DNA of 64,000 bases from Bacteroidales bacterium UBA4331. GTDB lineage: Bacteria > Bacteroidota > Bacteroidia > Bacteroidales > Paludibacteraceae. The stretch lies in assembly GCA_002394395.1 (NCBI GenBank), contig DGTR01000020.1, positions 29,797 through 93,796 of the forward strand. Direction: 5' to 3'. The position numbers and the translations under genes are program-made. Shown in pieces: positions 17,401-27,240 of the stretch. The first letter of the stretch is position 1; every line of letters starts with the position of its first letter. The notes under the pieces were generated by a model. The model was given only the letters and a program-made list of their open reading frames with translations. It was not told the DNA's origin and searched no databases.

Positions 17401-18672
17401 GGCATTGAAGGAAACGGTGTAGGTGTTTAATGCCCAATGTGCATAGAGGGTAACATCATCACTGGTATTGCTCCATTTGCCATCGGTAATGTATCCCGTT
17501 ACATCTGTTGCCGCAAAAGATCCATCTGCTTCCAGTACTTTGACGGGCGTGGCGTCATTGGTATAGTATCCATCCAGATGGTAACCGCTATTCGTATTGG
17601 TGGCGTGTTCTATCTCACTCAAAGAGGCCGCATTTTGAACTACAGTAGCCAAACCGTCTTCTGAACCGGCTTCCGAGTTGTTTTTCGCTAATTCTATATC
17701 GTATTCCGCTAAAGTGGTGAAAGAAATTGTCTTGTCAATCGCGCTATTATATCCATCGTCGCAACTATTGATTGCCTGCCACCATATAGTATATGTAGTT
17801 CCGGCAGTTAAGCCCGTTACGTCCCATAAGGTACTACTACCATCATAAGCGTCAATGGTTTTCTCTTTCTCATCCACGATTAATAGTTGATATGTTGCAG
17901 CACCACTAACTGCATTCCATGATATACGTGCCGCGCTATTTGTGATAGAAGATGCGGCAAGATTGGAAGGGGTTACTTCGGATAGATCAGCTCCAATACA
18001 GAATGAAGTTCCTTCTTCAGATTCGTTCACTGCGCAATAGGTTTCTCCATCTCCTTTTGCATAAACCGACCATGTGTAGTTTCCTGTTGGCAGATCTCCT
18101 TTCATGTATAATTGCTCAGCAGTTCGGTTATAAGACTGTGTGATAGTACCATCCTTTGTTACTGTTAGTACATAGCCTGAAGCATTGGTTACGGCATTCC
18201 AACCAAAACGCGTTTTCCCATGAGTTGCGTCTGCATTCTCTGTCAAAGATAAACCCGTTGGTTTTGATAGAGGAGTACAATCTAATAATTCTGTAAATTG
18301 TACATCTGGTGCAGTAGTGTAATAGCCTCCGTATGAATATACCGCATACAATATTGTCGCATCACCATTATAATATTGGTTAGGGTAACCATATTGATTA
18401 TAGTAGGTACTTCCATTATTACCTCCACCATTTGTGGGAAAACTGGTATCCGTTGTTTGTGTGCCGGGAGCCCATGCAATAACAGAAAGATAGCCGTCTG
18501 AATGTGTTCCAACTCCATCCCCAGGTTTGTTTCCCTTTTCGAATGTCCCGATATCCACATAAGAGCTGGTGGATTTATTCCATGCTTTAAGTGTGATTGT
18601 TACTCCCCACGCGTTCACGTTCACGCCTACTAATAGAAGGAGTGCGCAAATATATTTAATTGCATTTTTCAT
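14413..18672 (-). CDS. Large secreted fibronectin-III / InlB-repeat protein with C-terminal sorting tail
   Basis: 1419-1420 aa from ATG 18672, where a good signal peptide begins (MKNAIKYICALLLLVGVNVNAWG); ATG 18708 would add 12 residues. After an N-terminal G/Y/N-rich part come two fibronectin type III-like domains (about 140-330), InlB B-type repeats (about 335-510), a long beta-rich middle, and a tail V-K-F-I-Y-x-x-N-V-Y-I-W-x-N-G-I-I-Y-D-A-T-G-K-K-V-K. This is probably a type IX-exported surface protein used in adhesion or carbohydrate contact; the ligand is unknown. It begins about 50 nt after the stop of the 2202-aa giant and is likely co-transcribed with it. Confidence 0.82.
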   Translation of the reverse strand: MKNAIKYICALLLLVGVNVNAWGVTITLKAWNKSTSSYVDIGTFEKGNKPGDGVGTHSDGYLSVIAWAPGTQTTDTSFPTNGGGNNGSTYYNQYGYPNQYYNGDATILYAVYSYGGYYTTAPDVQFTELLDCTPLSKPTGLSLTENADATHGKTRFGWNAVTNASGYVLTVTKDGTITQSYNRTAEQLYMKGDLPTGNYTWSVYAKGDGETYCAVNESEEGTSFCIGADLSEVTPSNLAASSITNSAARISWNAVSGAATYQLLIVDEKEKTIDAYDGSSTLWDVTGLTAGTTYTIWWQAINSCDDGYNSAIDKTISFTTLAEYDIELAKNNSEAGSEDGLATVVQNAASLSEIEHATNTNSGYHLDGYYTNDATPVKVLEADGSFAATDVTGYITDGKWSNTSDDVTLYAHWALNTYTVSFNANGGSGSMDGVEKDYGSSYALPACGFTAPSGKVFDGWAEGSAGGTKRTLPYDHTVTGNITFYALWRDASYTDYVFSCAELTLTPKLVTADAPMFITSAAGKKVRSQDSILIVGSGLTPGQTLTFPDLPAKFEIKSRTGAALATDASGAINAVAYIFYTPAVGDTDDGLDELTGITVSVGGAKPKTVNLTQDIIGRHLPADFVIAAKKDGKWWALPSDMASTTNPKPSEIAVNDINNPSVAYTDASNKYGLAAPTASNISGGNGQYIRLTMSIEDGNDPAGPAPLFGSATGTRTLGKSNNAKATSDLSAGWWWQLKQTNTSITNPQDAKYTIYCANNTSSLSLRDNAGNPDWGLFASGVEELRLIPASSVVFTEAEIVAWGHHNAIVEVDKANAGGTGVAAEKVKALLNGAESSLITLAETKTSNGTGATKYDYTVAFGDVIDFAANEGQMLTLEWYNSSDVMIAVSNIIVPTIVASDITINKTNYSLKSAWNTEVHVLPNVTVTVDASAYDNSDVTIKELNIYPGATVNVTTGTLKATTLVMRNGWNRLNGDKKYDVARLYITPTNGNLQATNAYADWYIDFDQYYPIAVPWEVDLSVNDGSKIWYKNTKSKALIGTTTGSVRLRYYDGASRAANVQVGVGESANWKLYGDDGCNPIPVKLEPSKAYAMTAKRPAGKAFSIIRMPLTIPSAAWTTGGEKGVLESTHKDQVTVLAYGDASTPSYAKGWNFIANPYMSLYKGALSYTDEGAIEYANIPDIDFQEYDQVPIVSTKLKPASGFLIQAPKNGTVTFGEVNRQASAPSYRKEVADETMPIQRAYITLAGDGAEDMMGILVGENYTAEYETNADLAKLLSNSNTLRTYMYYGEQNMAYLAISPVLAQEWIPVQVRIPVEGEYTFSLDNASVVENLEGVYLIDYANNDQITNLIEENYTFITSAGTINGRFAINAVVGTRQTPTAIDVIGEGNKGNGPVKFIYHENVYIWHNGIIYDATGKKVK

Positions 18673-18725
18673 AACGTTGTTGTTTTGCAAATTTAAAACG
18701 GTTTTCATATCTGTCTCCCTTTCTA

Positions 18726-21700
18726 TTATTCTATCTTACTCCATACCGCGTAGAAGGTCTTGCCGTTCTGCGCCTCTACATCTATACTTGCTCCGGCGGT
18801 GTAGAACACGTCTGCACCTGCACCGGCAATCTCGCTATGCGTAGCGTTCGGGTGCTCGTCCGCCCAGCCGCTCTCTATCCAGCCCACCAAGTGTTCATGC
18901 TGCTCCTCGCACGTGTTATATGTCGTGCCGGAGAAATCGCTTGTCGTCGGCGTGGTCTTCGTCAGATAGACAACCCGTTTGTCCGACTCGCCGATAGTGG
19001 CTGCTACAGCACTGAATACCACGCTATGTACATGATCTTCAAACGTAACAGACGGCAGAGCCTTAATCTGTATATTGATCACTTCTTGAACCGAACTGTT
19101 GCTGGTCGAGGTCAGCGTCAGCGTAGTGCTCTCTACTGCTGCTTTGGCATCCGCCTTGTAATAATCAGCGGCTTTGGCGTTCTGCGTAAGATACGCATCC
19201 TCTTTCGCCACTCCATAACCTTTCTTTTTGGCTAATACATCGCTCGGGTCATATTCTATTAAATCAAACTCGGCTCTTTGTCCTACATAAAGCACCACCT
19301 TTGACGGAATAGCAATCGACTCATCCGGCAGTGCCTGTTTCCATGTCCAGCCGGTTAACTCTTTCTCCGTGATACTTGCACTGACGGTAATTGCGTAAGC
19401 CGGCATGGAGAAGGCAGGTGGCGTGAGTGAAGAAGCATTAGCGCCCAGAAGCGTACTTGTCACATCTTGCGTCAGGTCAGCGGTTTTCTTGATGGTCCAT
19501 CCGTTGAACTGATAACCGGTACTTACCACAGCCTCTAACTCAACGCTCTTGCCCTCGCAAGCACTGTTATAATTGCTGCTCAGCGTACCGCCGGTAACCG
19601 CCGTTCCGCTCTTCGTCACACCAGTAATGTCATACCGCGTGCAGAACTGTGTCATGTATTCTACCGTCGCAGAAGCGTAGTAGATGTCGATATAATATGT
19701 CTTGTATGCTGTCCCATTGTCACCCCTAACCATAAGGTACTGAGTGTTGGCAGGCATCGTATATACATACGGATCGGTTGCACCGCGTGTTCCGGCAGTA
19801 ATAGCATCTCCCGATATAGTACCGGCAGCCGAACAAGCATATACTTTGACATTAGAATCCGCATTTTTGTATGCTACTACCACTTTAAGAATATTAGAAA
19901 GAGCATCCGAATTATAGATTCTTCCGTAATATGTGGCATCCTTTTTGAATTGCAGGAACGGATTCACACCGCCTGTTTCATTTTGATAAATCAAATAGTT
20001 TACCTTGAATCCCTTGCCTCCTACAGTTATGCTCGCATCTGCCGAACTTGCGGATGGATAACTTGTGGATACACCGGTGCTTGTCTTGTCTAATCGGATG
20101 ACATTCAGATTCGTATAAACCGCATAGTATATCTTCTCCGCATTGATGGTCGGAGTGCCGGTGACGAGTGTCGGTTCGCTTGTCTGTGCGCCGAACTCGG
20201 TCTCGCTCCAGCCGACGAAGTTCGGGTAACTGTCATCGGGTATATCCATGCCCTGCGCTGTCATCTCCGTTGCCAATTCACTGGCTGTCGGCAGCGTCGT
20301 TGTCTCGCTTTGATACACATTCTGTGTCAGACCGGTCACGGTTACACCATCGACTTTGTAATATACCTTCACTTGCACCGCATCCGCATAATCCACACGC
20401 ACCGTCACATTACCGGTCGCGTTGGTGATGGTATAGGTGCCGTCGCCGTTGTCTATCTTGTCCGCGTTCCCGCTGGTGACAGTCACCGTATAAGTCTTAT
20501 GATCGCCCAGACCGGTTACGGTCACTTTGTTGTCGGTCTTGCCGGCTGTACCGTAGGTGTCGTTCGTACCTTCGGTTACCGTCAGGGTATAGACATCGAT
20601 AGCTTGGTCTGCGGTCTTATCTACCTCGCAAAGACTATAGGTCGCGCGTACCGCAGTTTGGTCAGACAGTTTGGTACTGAGGCTCGGGCTGAAGGTGCAG
20701 TCGCTTGTCACATCTTCTGTACTGCCGTCAGCCATCGTAGCAGTGACAACCATGCCTGTCTTGTCGAATGTCTCGCCTTCTACATATTTCGTCTTGGTCG
20801 GCGCAGTAGTGATAGCAATACTTCTGACGCCCTTTGTCCAGAAGTTCTGCGAACCGCTGTATACTGTTCCGTGACGGTTAGTCGCGTATGCACGGATATA
20901 ATAATGTGTGCCTTTGGTCAGACCCGTTGCGTCATACGAGAAATCGGCACCTATCGTCGGGTTCGTAGTACCCACTTGCAGTTTGTTCACACCCACACCT
21001 CCGATAGTAGGGTTGTCGGTCGTACCAATCACAAAACCGTAATCGCTTACATTACATCCGTCTGCGCCTAATGTTGCCAAACCGTCTGTTGCCGTCAGTG
21101 TTGCCGCATCGCAATCAATCGCACTCACCTCAGGTGTCGTGTTCGTGAATGTCGCATCCGCATCGCACGAAGAGCAGGAAGTTACGTAGTTACTGTAGGT
21201 TTTTGCACATCCGGTTAGTGTAATATCATCTACACGGGATGCATTAGCTGCCAACGTGGAGAATTTTACTTGTAACGCTCCAGTACTTCCATTTGATATA
21301 TTATAAGAGCAAGCATGCCAATCTTGGTCTTGAATTGTTGAGACGGAAATCAAGTTGCTTGTCCAACTTTCTCCATCATCTCCACTAACATAACAACCAA
21401 TAGTACGATTCGTATTCTTTCCTGCTTCATTTTTAAAATTAAAAGATAATTGCAAATCCACATATGAACTCTTGTCCCCGAAATCAAATACTATATCTTT
21501 GTCGGAAGATCCGCAGAGCATATGCGAACCACCTGATGCACCGTCATTATCCGAGGGATTAGTAGTATATTTTGAGACTTGCCAATTGGTTGTTGTGGTA
21601 ATAGAGGCCGTACTTGCATTATAAAAATAGGAACTTGCACTTGCCCATGCCGTATTAGTGCCACATGTTCCTGTGAAGGGTTCGCTGTATAAAGTAGTAC

Positions 21701-24700
21701 GCGTAGCCTTGCCTTCATCCGCAAACACTGCATAGAAAGTGGTGTTTCCTGTAATAGCAGGCGAAGCGGCTTGGGTGGTGAAGATGCTACCCGGGTTAGC
21801 GGCACTCACTCCGTCAATCTCCGTACTCCGCCAACCTACAAACACTTTCGCGTCATCGCAATCGCTGCTCGTCGGTGCTGCCGGCAATGCGGCTACTTGT
21901 TCGCCGCTCACCACTTGCTCGGTAGTCGTCTCGCCGTTCACGCTCCATGTCACTGTGTAACTCGGTTTCCAGTAGGCGTGCAACTCGATATTATTCGCAT
22001 AAATCCATTGCTTGATGGCACTCGTGTAACTTGTCACACTCGCATTCACATTTCCGTTCTCGTCAATAATCTGCGTGCCGCTGCCATCTTCTTCTGTATA
22101 ATAACCGCCGAATTTATAACCGTCTTTTACCGGTTTCGTGATAGCGCTTGTCAGGTTGGTATTGGCATCAAAGGTGACGGAGATACTTTCCGTTCCTTCT
22201 TTGCCGCTGTCTGCGCCTTCGTTATTCAGCGTGATCGTATAGTTCTTCGCCGTCCATTGGGCATAGAGTGTCTTTGCATCGGCTACATCCCATGTGTGGG
22301 CACTGCTTCCGTCGGCTGCATAGTACTGCGTGCCTGCTCCGCCTTCCGAACCATAATAACCGCCGAAAGTATAACCGCTGCGTGTCGGCATCGTCGCACT
22401 CGGCATGTCGGCATCATATGTAGCCGATACGTTTTCCGAACCGCCGCTACCGCTCTGCTGGTCTAATGTCACCGTATAACTCTTTGCGTCCCATACGGCA
22501 TCCAGCGTAATGTTTGCATTGACGGCAGATGAGAAACTGTAATCCGCTCCGTTCAGTTGCCATTTCACGAAGTCATAACCCGTGCGTGTCGGGGCGGAAG
22601 GCTGAGAAACCGTACTTCCGCTGTTCACATAGGCTGTAGCCACTGCGCTTCCGCCGTTACTGTCGAAGGTCACGCTCCGCGGAGTGAAGGAACTCTCTGC
22701 ACTATAACCTGTATTTTCTCCGGTATTGGTTGCAAAGGCACGGAATGTATATGTGTTTCCTGCAACAAATGTACTGCTTAATGCTGTTGAGAAAGAACCG
22801 GAACTATAGTCACCTGTGGAGATAGCAATTTTAGTCACTCCTGTATCGCCTATTTTCTTGTCGCTTGCAGTTCCTTCGTACCAAATAAAGCCATAGTCCC
22901 CGCTTTCAACTGCACAATAACTGACCGGGGTGATACCAGCGCAACTTATCCCCACCGAACTGAGACTGAAAGCACCGCTGAGACTTGCTGCGCCCAATGT
23001 AGGCGTTGCGCTGCATGAATGTGCAACACTGACAACCGCGATAGTAATGTCTCCCGTTTGTTTAGCGGTAGGAATCGTTAATGTACCGACGCCCTCAGAA
23101 ACCGCCCATGTGTAGTCTGTGCCTGATGTAGCAGGACTACCACCGATAGTAACGGTTACGCCACTTGCTGTTGGCAGTTCGTATGCCTCGTTGGCAGCCT
23201 CAAAAGTTGCGACGTAATTACCTGACGCGCAAGCGGTTGCGTTGCCAGTAAGCTTCGTTGTTCCTGTCAAGATCGGGAAAGTTACATTATAACTATTTGT
23301 TGTGCAACTGCTTGATGTACCAATCAGTCCGCCTTCGCAATATGGAGAGCCACTACTAACAGTATATAACTTCACGTAGTATTCCGTGCAAGGAGTCAGT
23401 CCTGTTATCTCGCTGCCGGATGTGTAGTTGTTGATGGTCTTAACAAGGGTATTGCTGCTGTTATATACTTCCAAAGTATAAGATGCAATACCTGTTTCGG
23501 CGTTCATTGCCCACGTAGCTTTCAACTTCGTCGGGTCCGATGTCGCCAACTGGGTCAAAGAAACCGACCCGTTTATTGTGCCCAATGGAGTGCAGCAGTT
23601 TGGATCAGAGCAATAATAGGTCGTGCTTGACGGAGCTAAATATGTAACAGCTATTGCTGATAATTTAGTTGTCCCCCCGACATTAAAAGTAATAGAACTT
23701 ACACCTGATGCATACGTCCACGTCTCAGAAGATAAGGTTCCGGATTCTCCACTTTTTACAGATAAATTAAAATCGGAACTTTTAGTGAATTCGATTTTCG
23801 TAATATTGCCAATACTTGATGAAATAGTTAATTCAGAGCCACTATACATGCGCCATGTTCCCGGAGAAGTAGTGTAATATTTGGGGTTATTAGTGGTTCC
23901 TTCTGTTGCAGTCGCAGTAATACCGGTATATATCGTAACACTTGTTAAGTCCGAACCATTACTTGCATAAGTTGTACCAAAAGTCAATGGTTTTTCTGTT
24001 GGTGTCGTCCCTCCGCCTTTTGTCTTACTAAACACTGCATACAATGTTTCTCCATTGGAAGAAGGATAATAGGTCGATCCTGCTGCATAGAGAGTTCCCG
24101 GATTAGTAGTTGTAGAGTCGGCTGTGGCTATAGCTGACGTTCTCCAACCTGCAAAAGTTGTCCAGCCTTTGCACACGCCGCTTGCTGTAACGTTCGGAAG
24201 AACAATACCCGAACCATCACAATCCTCTGTGAGTGATGTGGTTGCGCAAACACCTGCTCCGGCATCGAAATTCACAGTTTTACCAGCGGATTTCTCTTGG
24301 AAATTAATGGTTACGGTGGTATTTGCGCTCGGAGTTACGGTAAAAGCGTTACCAACTTGACTAACCGTAGCCGATCCTGCCGGCGAAACAGTATATGCCG
24401 GGCTTGCATATTCGCAGCACGCAGCAGGAGTAGCTGTAATAGTTGTTCCGCTAAGCGAAACATTTCCATAGGAATCATTATTACGTGCTGCGGTTATAGT
24501 ATAAGCTGGTACATCTGCTTCCCATTGAGCATAAAGAGTTTCAGAGACAGTTGGAGTATATGTATCACCCACATTGCCTCGTTTCGTGCCACCAGAAGAT
24601 GCTGTGTACCATCCTGTACAAGTGAAACCGCTGCGGTTAGGGGTAGGAAGAGTAATAGAGGAATTTGCTGTTGCTTGTGTGAGATTTGATGTGGCGCACG

Positions 24701-25334
24701 ATCCTTCGTTTGCATTGAAAGTGACTTTGCCTAAATATGTAACAACGATTTGTGTTATTCGTGCCTGTTTACCCGAACTTCCACTGGTAGCAGACTTATT
24801 CCACGATGTTGTAGATAAACCACTAACACTATATGAGTTTGATGATCCATTCCATCCCCCATTATTACTTCCGTTAGTAAATGTAAAGGATAATGCCGTA
24901 ATGTTGGATGTTGCCGAGATTGTCAATTTTGCTCCTTTGTACAATCGTAAATCAGATGCTTGTACAGAGCCAAAACCACTAACAGTAACTTCATTTTTTG
25001 TTAAACTTCCTCCTGAGAAAGATGAATAGTCACTTGATGATGTAAACGTGACACTCGCTCCCCACACATTTCCAACTCCGATCCAGAGTAATACCAGTAT
25101 AGTGGCTGCGAATCGTACACTTTTCCGCAACCCTTGCGCTACCCTTGCGCTACTTTTTTGCAGCCACTCTCGCGCCACTCTCACGTCACTTGCTTTGCAA
25201 TGACGTAGCACCGAGGTCATGTTTGCCCGTCTGTTGACCGCCGGTTGCCCGTCGTAATTGATAGTTTCCGCTCTCATTCCACTCATTGCTGACACCCTTT
25301 GCAATAAGTTTGATAAAAAGTCAAACTTTTTCAT
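18726..25334 (-). CDS. Giant InlB-repeat / Ig-like surface protein with extended signal region
   Basis: 2202 aa from ATG 25334; longer starts would overlap the upstream gene. The N-terminus is odd: about 72 mostly polar, arginine-rich residues precede the hydrophobic signal core (F-A-A-T-I-L-V-L-L-W-I-G-V-G-N-V-W-G-A). The mature protein has many Listeria-Bacteroides repeats (G-Y-T/D-F-x-x-W and L-Y-A-Q-W signatures), a fibronectin-III-like unit, a bacterial Ig-like group 3 domain (K-Y-V-E-G-E-T-F-D-K-T-G-M-V-V) and ends on an InlB repeat (K-T-F-Y-A-V-W). Unlike its downstream partner it has no visible C-terminal sorting tail. It is probably surface-exposed or a structural partner; function unknown. 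Confidence 0.8.
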   Translation of the reverse strand: MKKFDFLSNLLQRVSAMSGMRAETINYDGQPAVNRRANMTSVLRHCKASDVRVAREWLQKSSARVAQGLRKSVRFAATILVLLWIGVGNVWGASVTFTSSSDYSSFSGGSLTKNEVTVSGFGSVQASDLRLYKGAKLTISATSNITALSFTFTNGSNNGGWNGSSNSYSVSGLSTTSWNKSATSGSSGKQARITQIVVTYLGKVTFNANEGSCATSNLTQATANSSITLPTPNRSGFTCTGWYTASSGGTKRGNVGDTYTPTVSETLYAQWEADVPAYTITAARNNDSYGNVSLSGTTITATPAACCEYASPAYTVSPAGSATVSQVGNAFTVTPSANTTVTINFQEKSAGKTVNFDAGAGVCATTSLTEDCDGSGIVLPNVTASGVCKGWTTFAGWRTSAIATADSTTTNPGTLYAAGSTYYPSSNGETLYAVFSKTKGGGTTPTEKPLTFGTTYASNGSDLTSVTIYTGITATATEGTTNNPKYYTTSPGTWRMYSGSELTISSSIGNITKIEFTKSSDFNLSVKSGESGTLSSETWTYASGVSSITFNVGGTTKLSAIAVTYLAPSSTTYYCSDPNCCTPLGTINGSVSLTQLATSDPTKLKATWAMNAETGIASYTLEVYNSSNTLVKTINNYTSGSEITGLTPCTEYYVKLYTVSSGSPYCEGGLIGTSSSCTTNSYNVTFPILTGTTKLTGNATACASGNYVATFEAANEAYELPTASGVTVTIGGSPATSGTDYTWAVSEGVGTLTIPTAKQTGDITIAVVSVAHSCSATPTLGAASLSGAFSLSSVGISCAGITPVSYCAVESGDYGFIWYEGTASDKKIGDTGVTKIAISTGDYSSGSFSTALSSTFVAGNTYTFRAFATNTGENTGYSAESSFTPRSVTFDSNGGSAVATAYVNSGSTVSQPSAPTRTGYDFVKWQLNGADYSFSSAVNANITLDAVWDAKSYTVTLDQQSGSGGSENVSATYDADMPSATMPTRSGYTFGGYYGSEGGAGTQYYAADGSSAHTWDVADAKTLYAQWTAKNYTITLNNEGADSGKEGTESISVTFDANTNLTSAITKPVKDGYKFGGYYTEEDGSGTQIIDENGNVNASVTSYTSAIKQWIYANNIELHAYWKPSYTVTWSVNGETTTEQVVSGEQVAALPAAPTSSDCDDAKVFVGWRSTEIDGVSAANPGSIFTTQAASPAITGNTTFYAVFADEGKATRTTLYSEPFTGTCGTNTAWASASSYFYNASTASITTTTNWQVSKYTTNPSDNDGASGGSHMLCGSSDKDIVFDFGDKSSYVDLQLSFNFKNEAGKNTNRTIGCYVSGDDGESWTSNLISVSTIQDQDWHACSYNISNGSTGALQVKFSTLAANASRVDDITLTGCAKTYSNYVTSCSSCDADATFTNTTPEVSAIDCDAATLTATDGLATLGADGCNVSDYGFVIGTTDNPTIGGVGVNKLQVGTTNPTIGADFSYDATGLTKGTHYYIRAYATNRHGTVYSGSQNFWTKGVRSIAITTAPTKTKYVEGETFDKTGMVVTATMADGSTEDVTSDCTFSPSLSTKLSDQTAVRATYSLCEVDKTADQAIDVYTLTVTEGTNDTYGTAGKTDNKVTVTGLGDHKTYTVTVTSGNADKIDNGDGTYTITNATGNVTVRVDYADAVQVKVYYKVDGVTVTGLTQNVYQSETTTLPTASELATEMTAQGMDIPDDSYPNFVGWSETEFGAQTSEPTLVTGTPTINAEKIYYAVYTNLNVIRLDKTSTGVSTSYPSASSADASITVGGKGFKVNYLIYQNETGGVNPFLQFKKDATYYGRIYNSDALSNILKVVVAYKNADSNVKVYACSAAGTISGDAITAGTRGATDPYVYTMPANTQYLMVRGDNGTAYKTYYIDIYYASATVEYMTQFCTRYDITGVTKSGTAVTGGTLSSNYNSACEGKSVELEAVVSTGYQFNGWTIKKTADLTQDVTSTLLGANASSLTPPAFSMPAYAITVSASITEKELTGWTWKQALPDESIAIPSKVVLYVGQRAEFDLIEYDPSDVLAKKKGYGVAKEDAYLTQNAKAADYYKADAKAAVESTTLTLTSTSNSSVQEVINIQIKALPSVTFEDHVHSVVFSAVAATIGESDKRVVYLTKTTPTTSDFSGTTYNTCEEQHEHLVGWIESGWADEHPNATHSEIAGAGADVFYTAGASIDVEAQNGKTFYAVWSKIE
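25130..25151. repeat. 11-bp tandem duplication in the giant gene's leader
   Basis: ACCCTTGCGCT occurs twice head to tail (25130-25140, 25141-25151). On the coding strand it encodes S-A-R-V-A-Q-G-L-R just ahead of the signal-peptide core. Confidence 0.75.
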
Positions 25335-25365
25335 ATTATTTTGATTTTTATATTTATTTCGTTTT

Positions 25366-26568
25366 TTAGTTTTTACTTGACTCATGAGTAACTTGTTTCT
25401 CCACCGAGGATACAATATCTTTCTCTATAGGATAGATAGTCGCCTTGGATATATTCATTTTTTTTAGCATAGGCTTTATCTGTGTTCTAATGAGTTTCTT
25501 GCTTATATCCACACAATGCAAAGTGGGTAAATGTAGATACGTATTGTTATGTGACCAAAAATCTTCTAAGGGTATATTGCTTTCGTTTGGATTGTACAGC
25601 ATAAAACATCCTTCTTGGGCTGTGATGTTAAGATTTGTAAGTTTGACGTTCTGAATAATAGCATTATATAGTTTTTCATAATACTCATTGTATAAAGCGG
25701 AATGACGCGTCAATTTCCCTATTTTAACATCATTTACAAATTTAGCAATAAAATCGTTATATTCTTTTTTCGTTGTTTTGGGTATAATAGGGACTCTTTT
25801 GTCGGTTATATATCCTAACTCTATACGATTGATTCCTTCGCCGCGATTACTAGGGTCTGCCCACAAAAGAAAATTCTCCCAATTAAGAATAGAAACATCA
25901 AGATGAATGCCCGGATGGTGGGTTAGGACATTGATTATACCATCAAGGGCTTGCTCTAATTGATCTGCATACCACTTTATAATGTCAATAAGTTCGAATC
26001 CACGTTCACCCAAATCAATCCAATATATAGAGACATATTTACTAATATCGTTGCCAAATAAACAATACTTATATTTATCTTGTGCAAAAAATAACGCTTT
26101 GTCCAAGGAGTAACTAAAATCCAAGAAAGGGGTTTTAGCGCTATAATGTTGCATCAGACTCAAATATAAGAAGTCCGTCTCGTCCACTCCAAGAGCCTCA
26201 AAATATCGAGGGAATAATCTGTCATTAGACTTTTTTAGAGCAATTATCTCCCGAGCGATAAAATGTCGAGGCGCGATAGATGTCATGTCCAAAAGATAAT
26301 GCACTTGCGCAGAGGTAAATATTTTATACTTAGCATCATTAATGCCTCGGAAAATACAATTAGGTTTCTCCACTAACACGCTATGAAAATCCTCAAATTG
26401 CGCTTCGTCATCTATTCTACAATAGTCTAAATGTGGATTGTGCTGAGAATCTCTCCAGAAACGCTCCTTTTCGGCTAATGAGAAGTAGTTCTTTATTGAC
26501 AAAGTATATGCAAACTTTCTATCTGGGTTATACAACTCAAATGGGTTTACGGGATCTGTCGCTTTCAT
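25366..26568 (-). CDS. FRG-domain protein
   Basis: 400 aa, no signal peptide. The FRG domain signature is visible: C-I-F-R-G-I near residue 74, then L-M-Q-H-Y-S-A-K-T-P-F-L-D-F-S-Y-S-L-D-K-A-L-F-F-A around 135-165. The biochemical activity of this domain is not established; such genes often lie in accessory islands. A/T content is clearly higher than in neighbouring housekeeping genes, suggesting transfer. It ends 31 nt before the giant surface gene on the same strand; no Bacteroidota-type promoter was seen directly upstream. The terminator at 26638-26666 isolates it from the small gene further up. Confidence 0.8.
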   Translation of the reverse strand: MKATDPVNPFELYNPDRKFAYTLSIKNYFSLAEKERFWRDSQHNPHLDYCRIDDEAQFEDFHSVLVEKPNCIFRGINDAKYKIFTSAQVHYLLDMTSIAPRHFIAREIIALKKSNDRLFPRYFEALGVDETDFLYLSLMQHYSAKTPFLDFSYSLDKALFFAQDKYKYCLFGNDISKYVSIYWIDLGERGFELIDIIKWYADQLEQALDGIINVLTHHPGIHLDVSILNWENFLLWADPSNRGEGINRIELGYITDKRVPIIPKTTKKEYNDFIAKFVNDVKIGKLTRHSALYNEYYEKLYNAIIQNVKLTNLNITAQEGCFMLYNPNESNIPLEDFWSHNNTYLHLPTLHCVDISKKLIRTQIKPMLKKMNISKATIYPIEKDIVSSVEKQVTHESSKN

Positions 26569-26625
26569 AGTCTTTGCCCTTTTTTAGTGCGGACGACACA
26601 TTTTTGTTAATATTCATTTTGCATT

Positions 26626-26666
26626 AAAAAAAACCTAGACTATCTTTCTGCCAGTTATAGATAGTC
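26626..26666 (-). terminator. Rho-independent terminator after the 94-aa gene
   Basis: GACTATCT (26659-26666) pairs with AGATAGTC (26638-26645) around a 13-nt loop, followed after TAGG by a run of eight T on the minus strand. Confidence 0.75.
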
Positions 26667-26726
26667 CCCTTGCGGGTAAAATTGTTGTTTGCACTTTGAC
26701 GTGCGGCATCTTGTGGTATTACTTTT

Positions 26727-27011
26727 TTAACACAGGTAAGCCATTAAGAGTTTAATTATTCCTCCAATTATAACAGGCGATAGGGCCGATAATAATGCAA
26801 TGAATAATTGCCAAATCCAATCACTGGGGATTTTAGATGGTTTCTCTTGAGACTCTAATCCTTTTTGAACATTAATGATGTTCTTATTATTTGATTTACT
26901 ATGCGAACCATTATTATAAGTAGGCTGATAGACATTGTATGTTGGCTTGTACAGATAACTATATCTATTCCCTTTATGGTTCTTCCTTAAAATAGACTTT
27001 GAATGTTTCAT
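26727..27011 (-). CDS. Small protein with C-terminal transmembrane helix, unknown function
   Basis: 94 aa. The N-terminal 45 residues are basic and rich in K/N/Y (repeated Y-K-P-T-Y-N / Y-Q-P-T-Y-N). Residues about 66-92 form one hydrophobic helix (I-W-Q-L-F-I-A-L-L-S-A-L-S-P-V-I-I-G-G-I). There is no cleavable signal, so a tail-anchored inner-membrane topology is likely. Its own terminator and A/T-rich codon use support a real gene. It sits between the FRG-domain and zinc-ribbon genes in the accessory island. Family not recognised. Confidence 0.5.
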   Translation of the reverse strand: MKHSKSILRKNHKGNRYSYLYKPTYNVYQPTYNNGSHSKSNNKNIINVQKGLESQEKPSKIPSDWIWQLFIALLSALSPVIIGGIIKLLMAYLC

Positions 27012-27240
27012 ACTCTGTTTGATTGAATTTAAATTTTTGTATTATTTTTTTCATAACTTTAAAATCTCTTTGGGGGCAAGTTTGACTTGCCGTTACTAAT
27101 CTATTTGTATAACCGCTAACATCAGGTAGCGGAGCAGGCGATGCCATTCAACAACAATTTCAAAGGTCACTTGCTGTGTTTTTCAGTTCCACAGCCGAAC
27201 TATATTTCTTTTGCTCTCTTAGTCCGTGCGCATAGGGTTA
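27012..27240. other. Intergenic stretch with two hairpins
   Basis: Holds two inverted repeats: GGCAAGT-TTG-ACTTGCC (27074-27090) and CCGCTA-ACATCAGG-TAGCGG (27113-27132). Neither is followed by a proper T run on the minus strand. No gene or Bacteroidota-type promoter was recognised. Confidence 0.5.

Noticed and set aside
27113..27132. Integron attC or REP-type recombination site
   Set aside because: Only one hairpin of the right size is present, without the paired core sites, and there is no integrase or cassette array.
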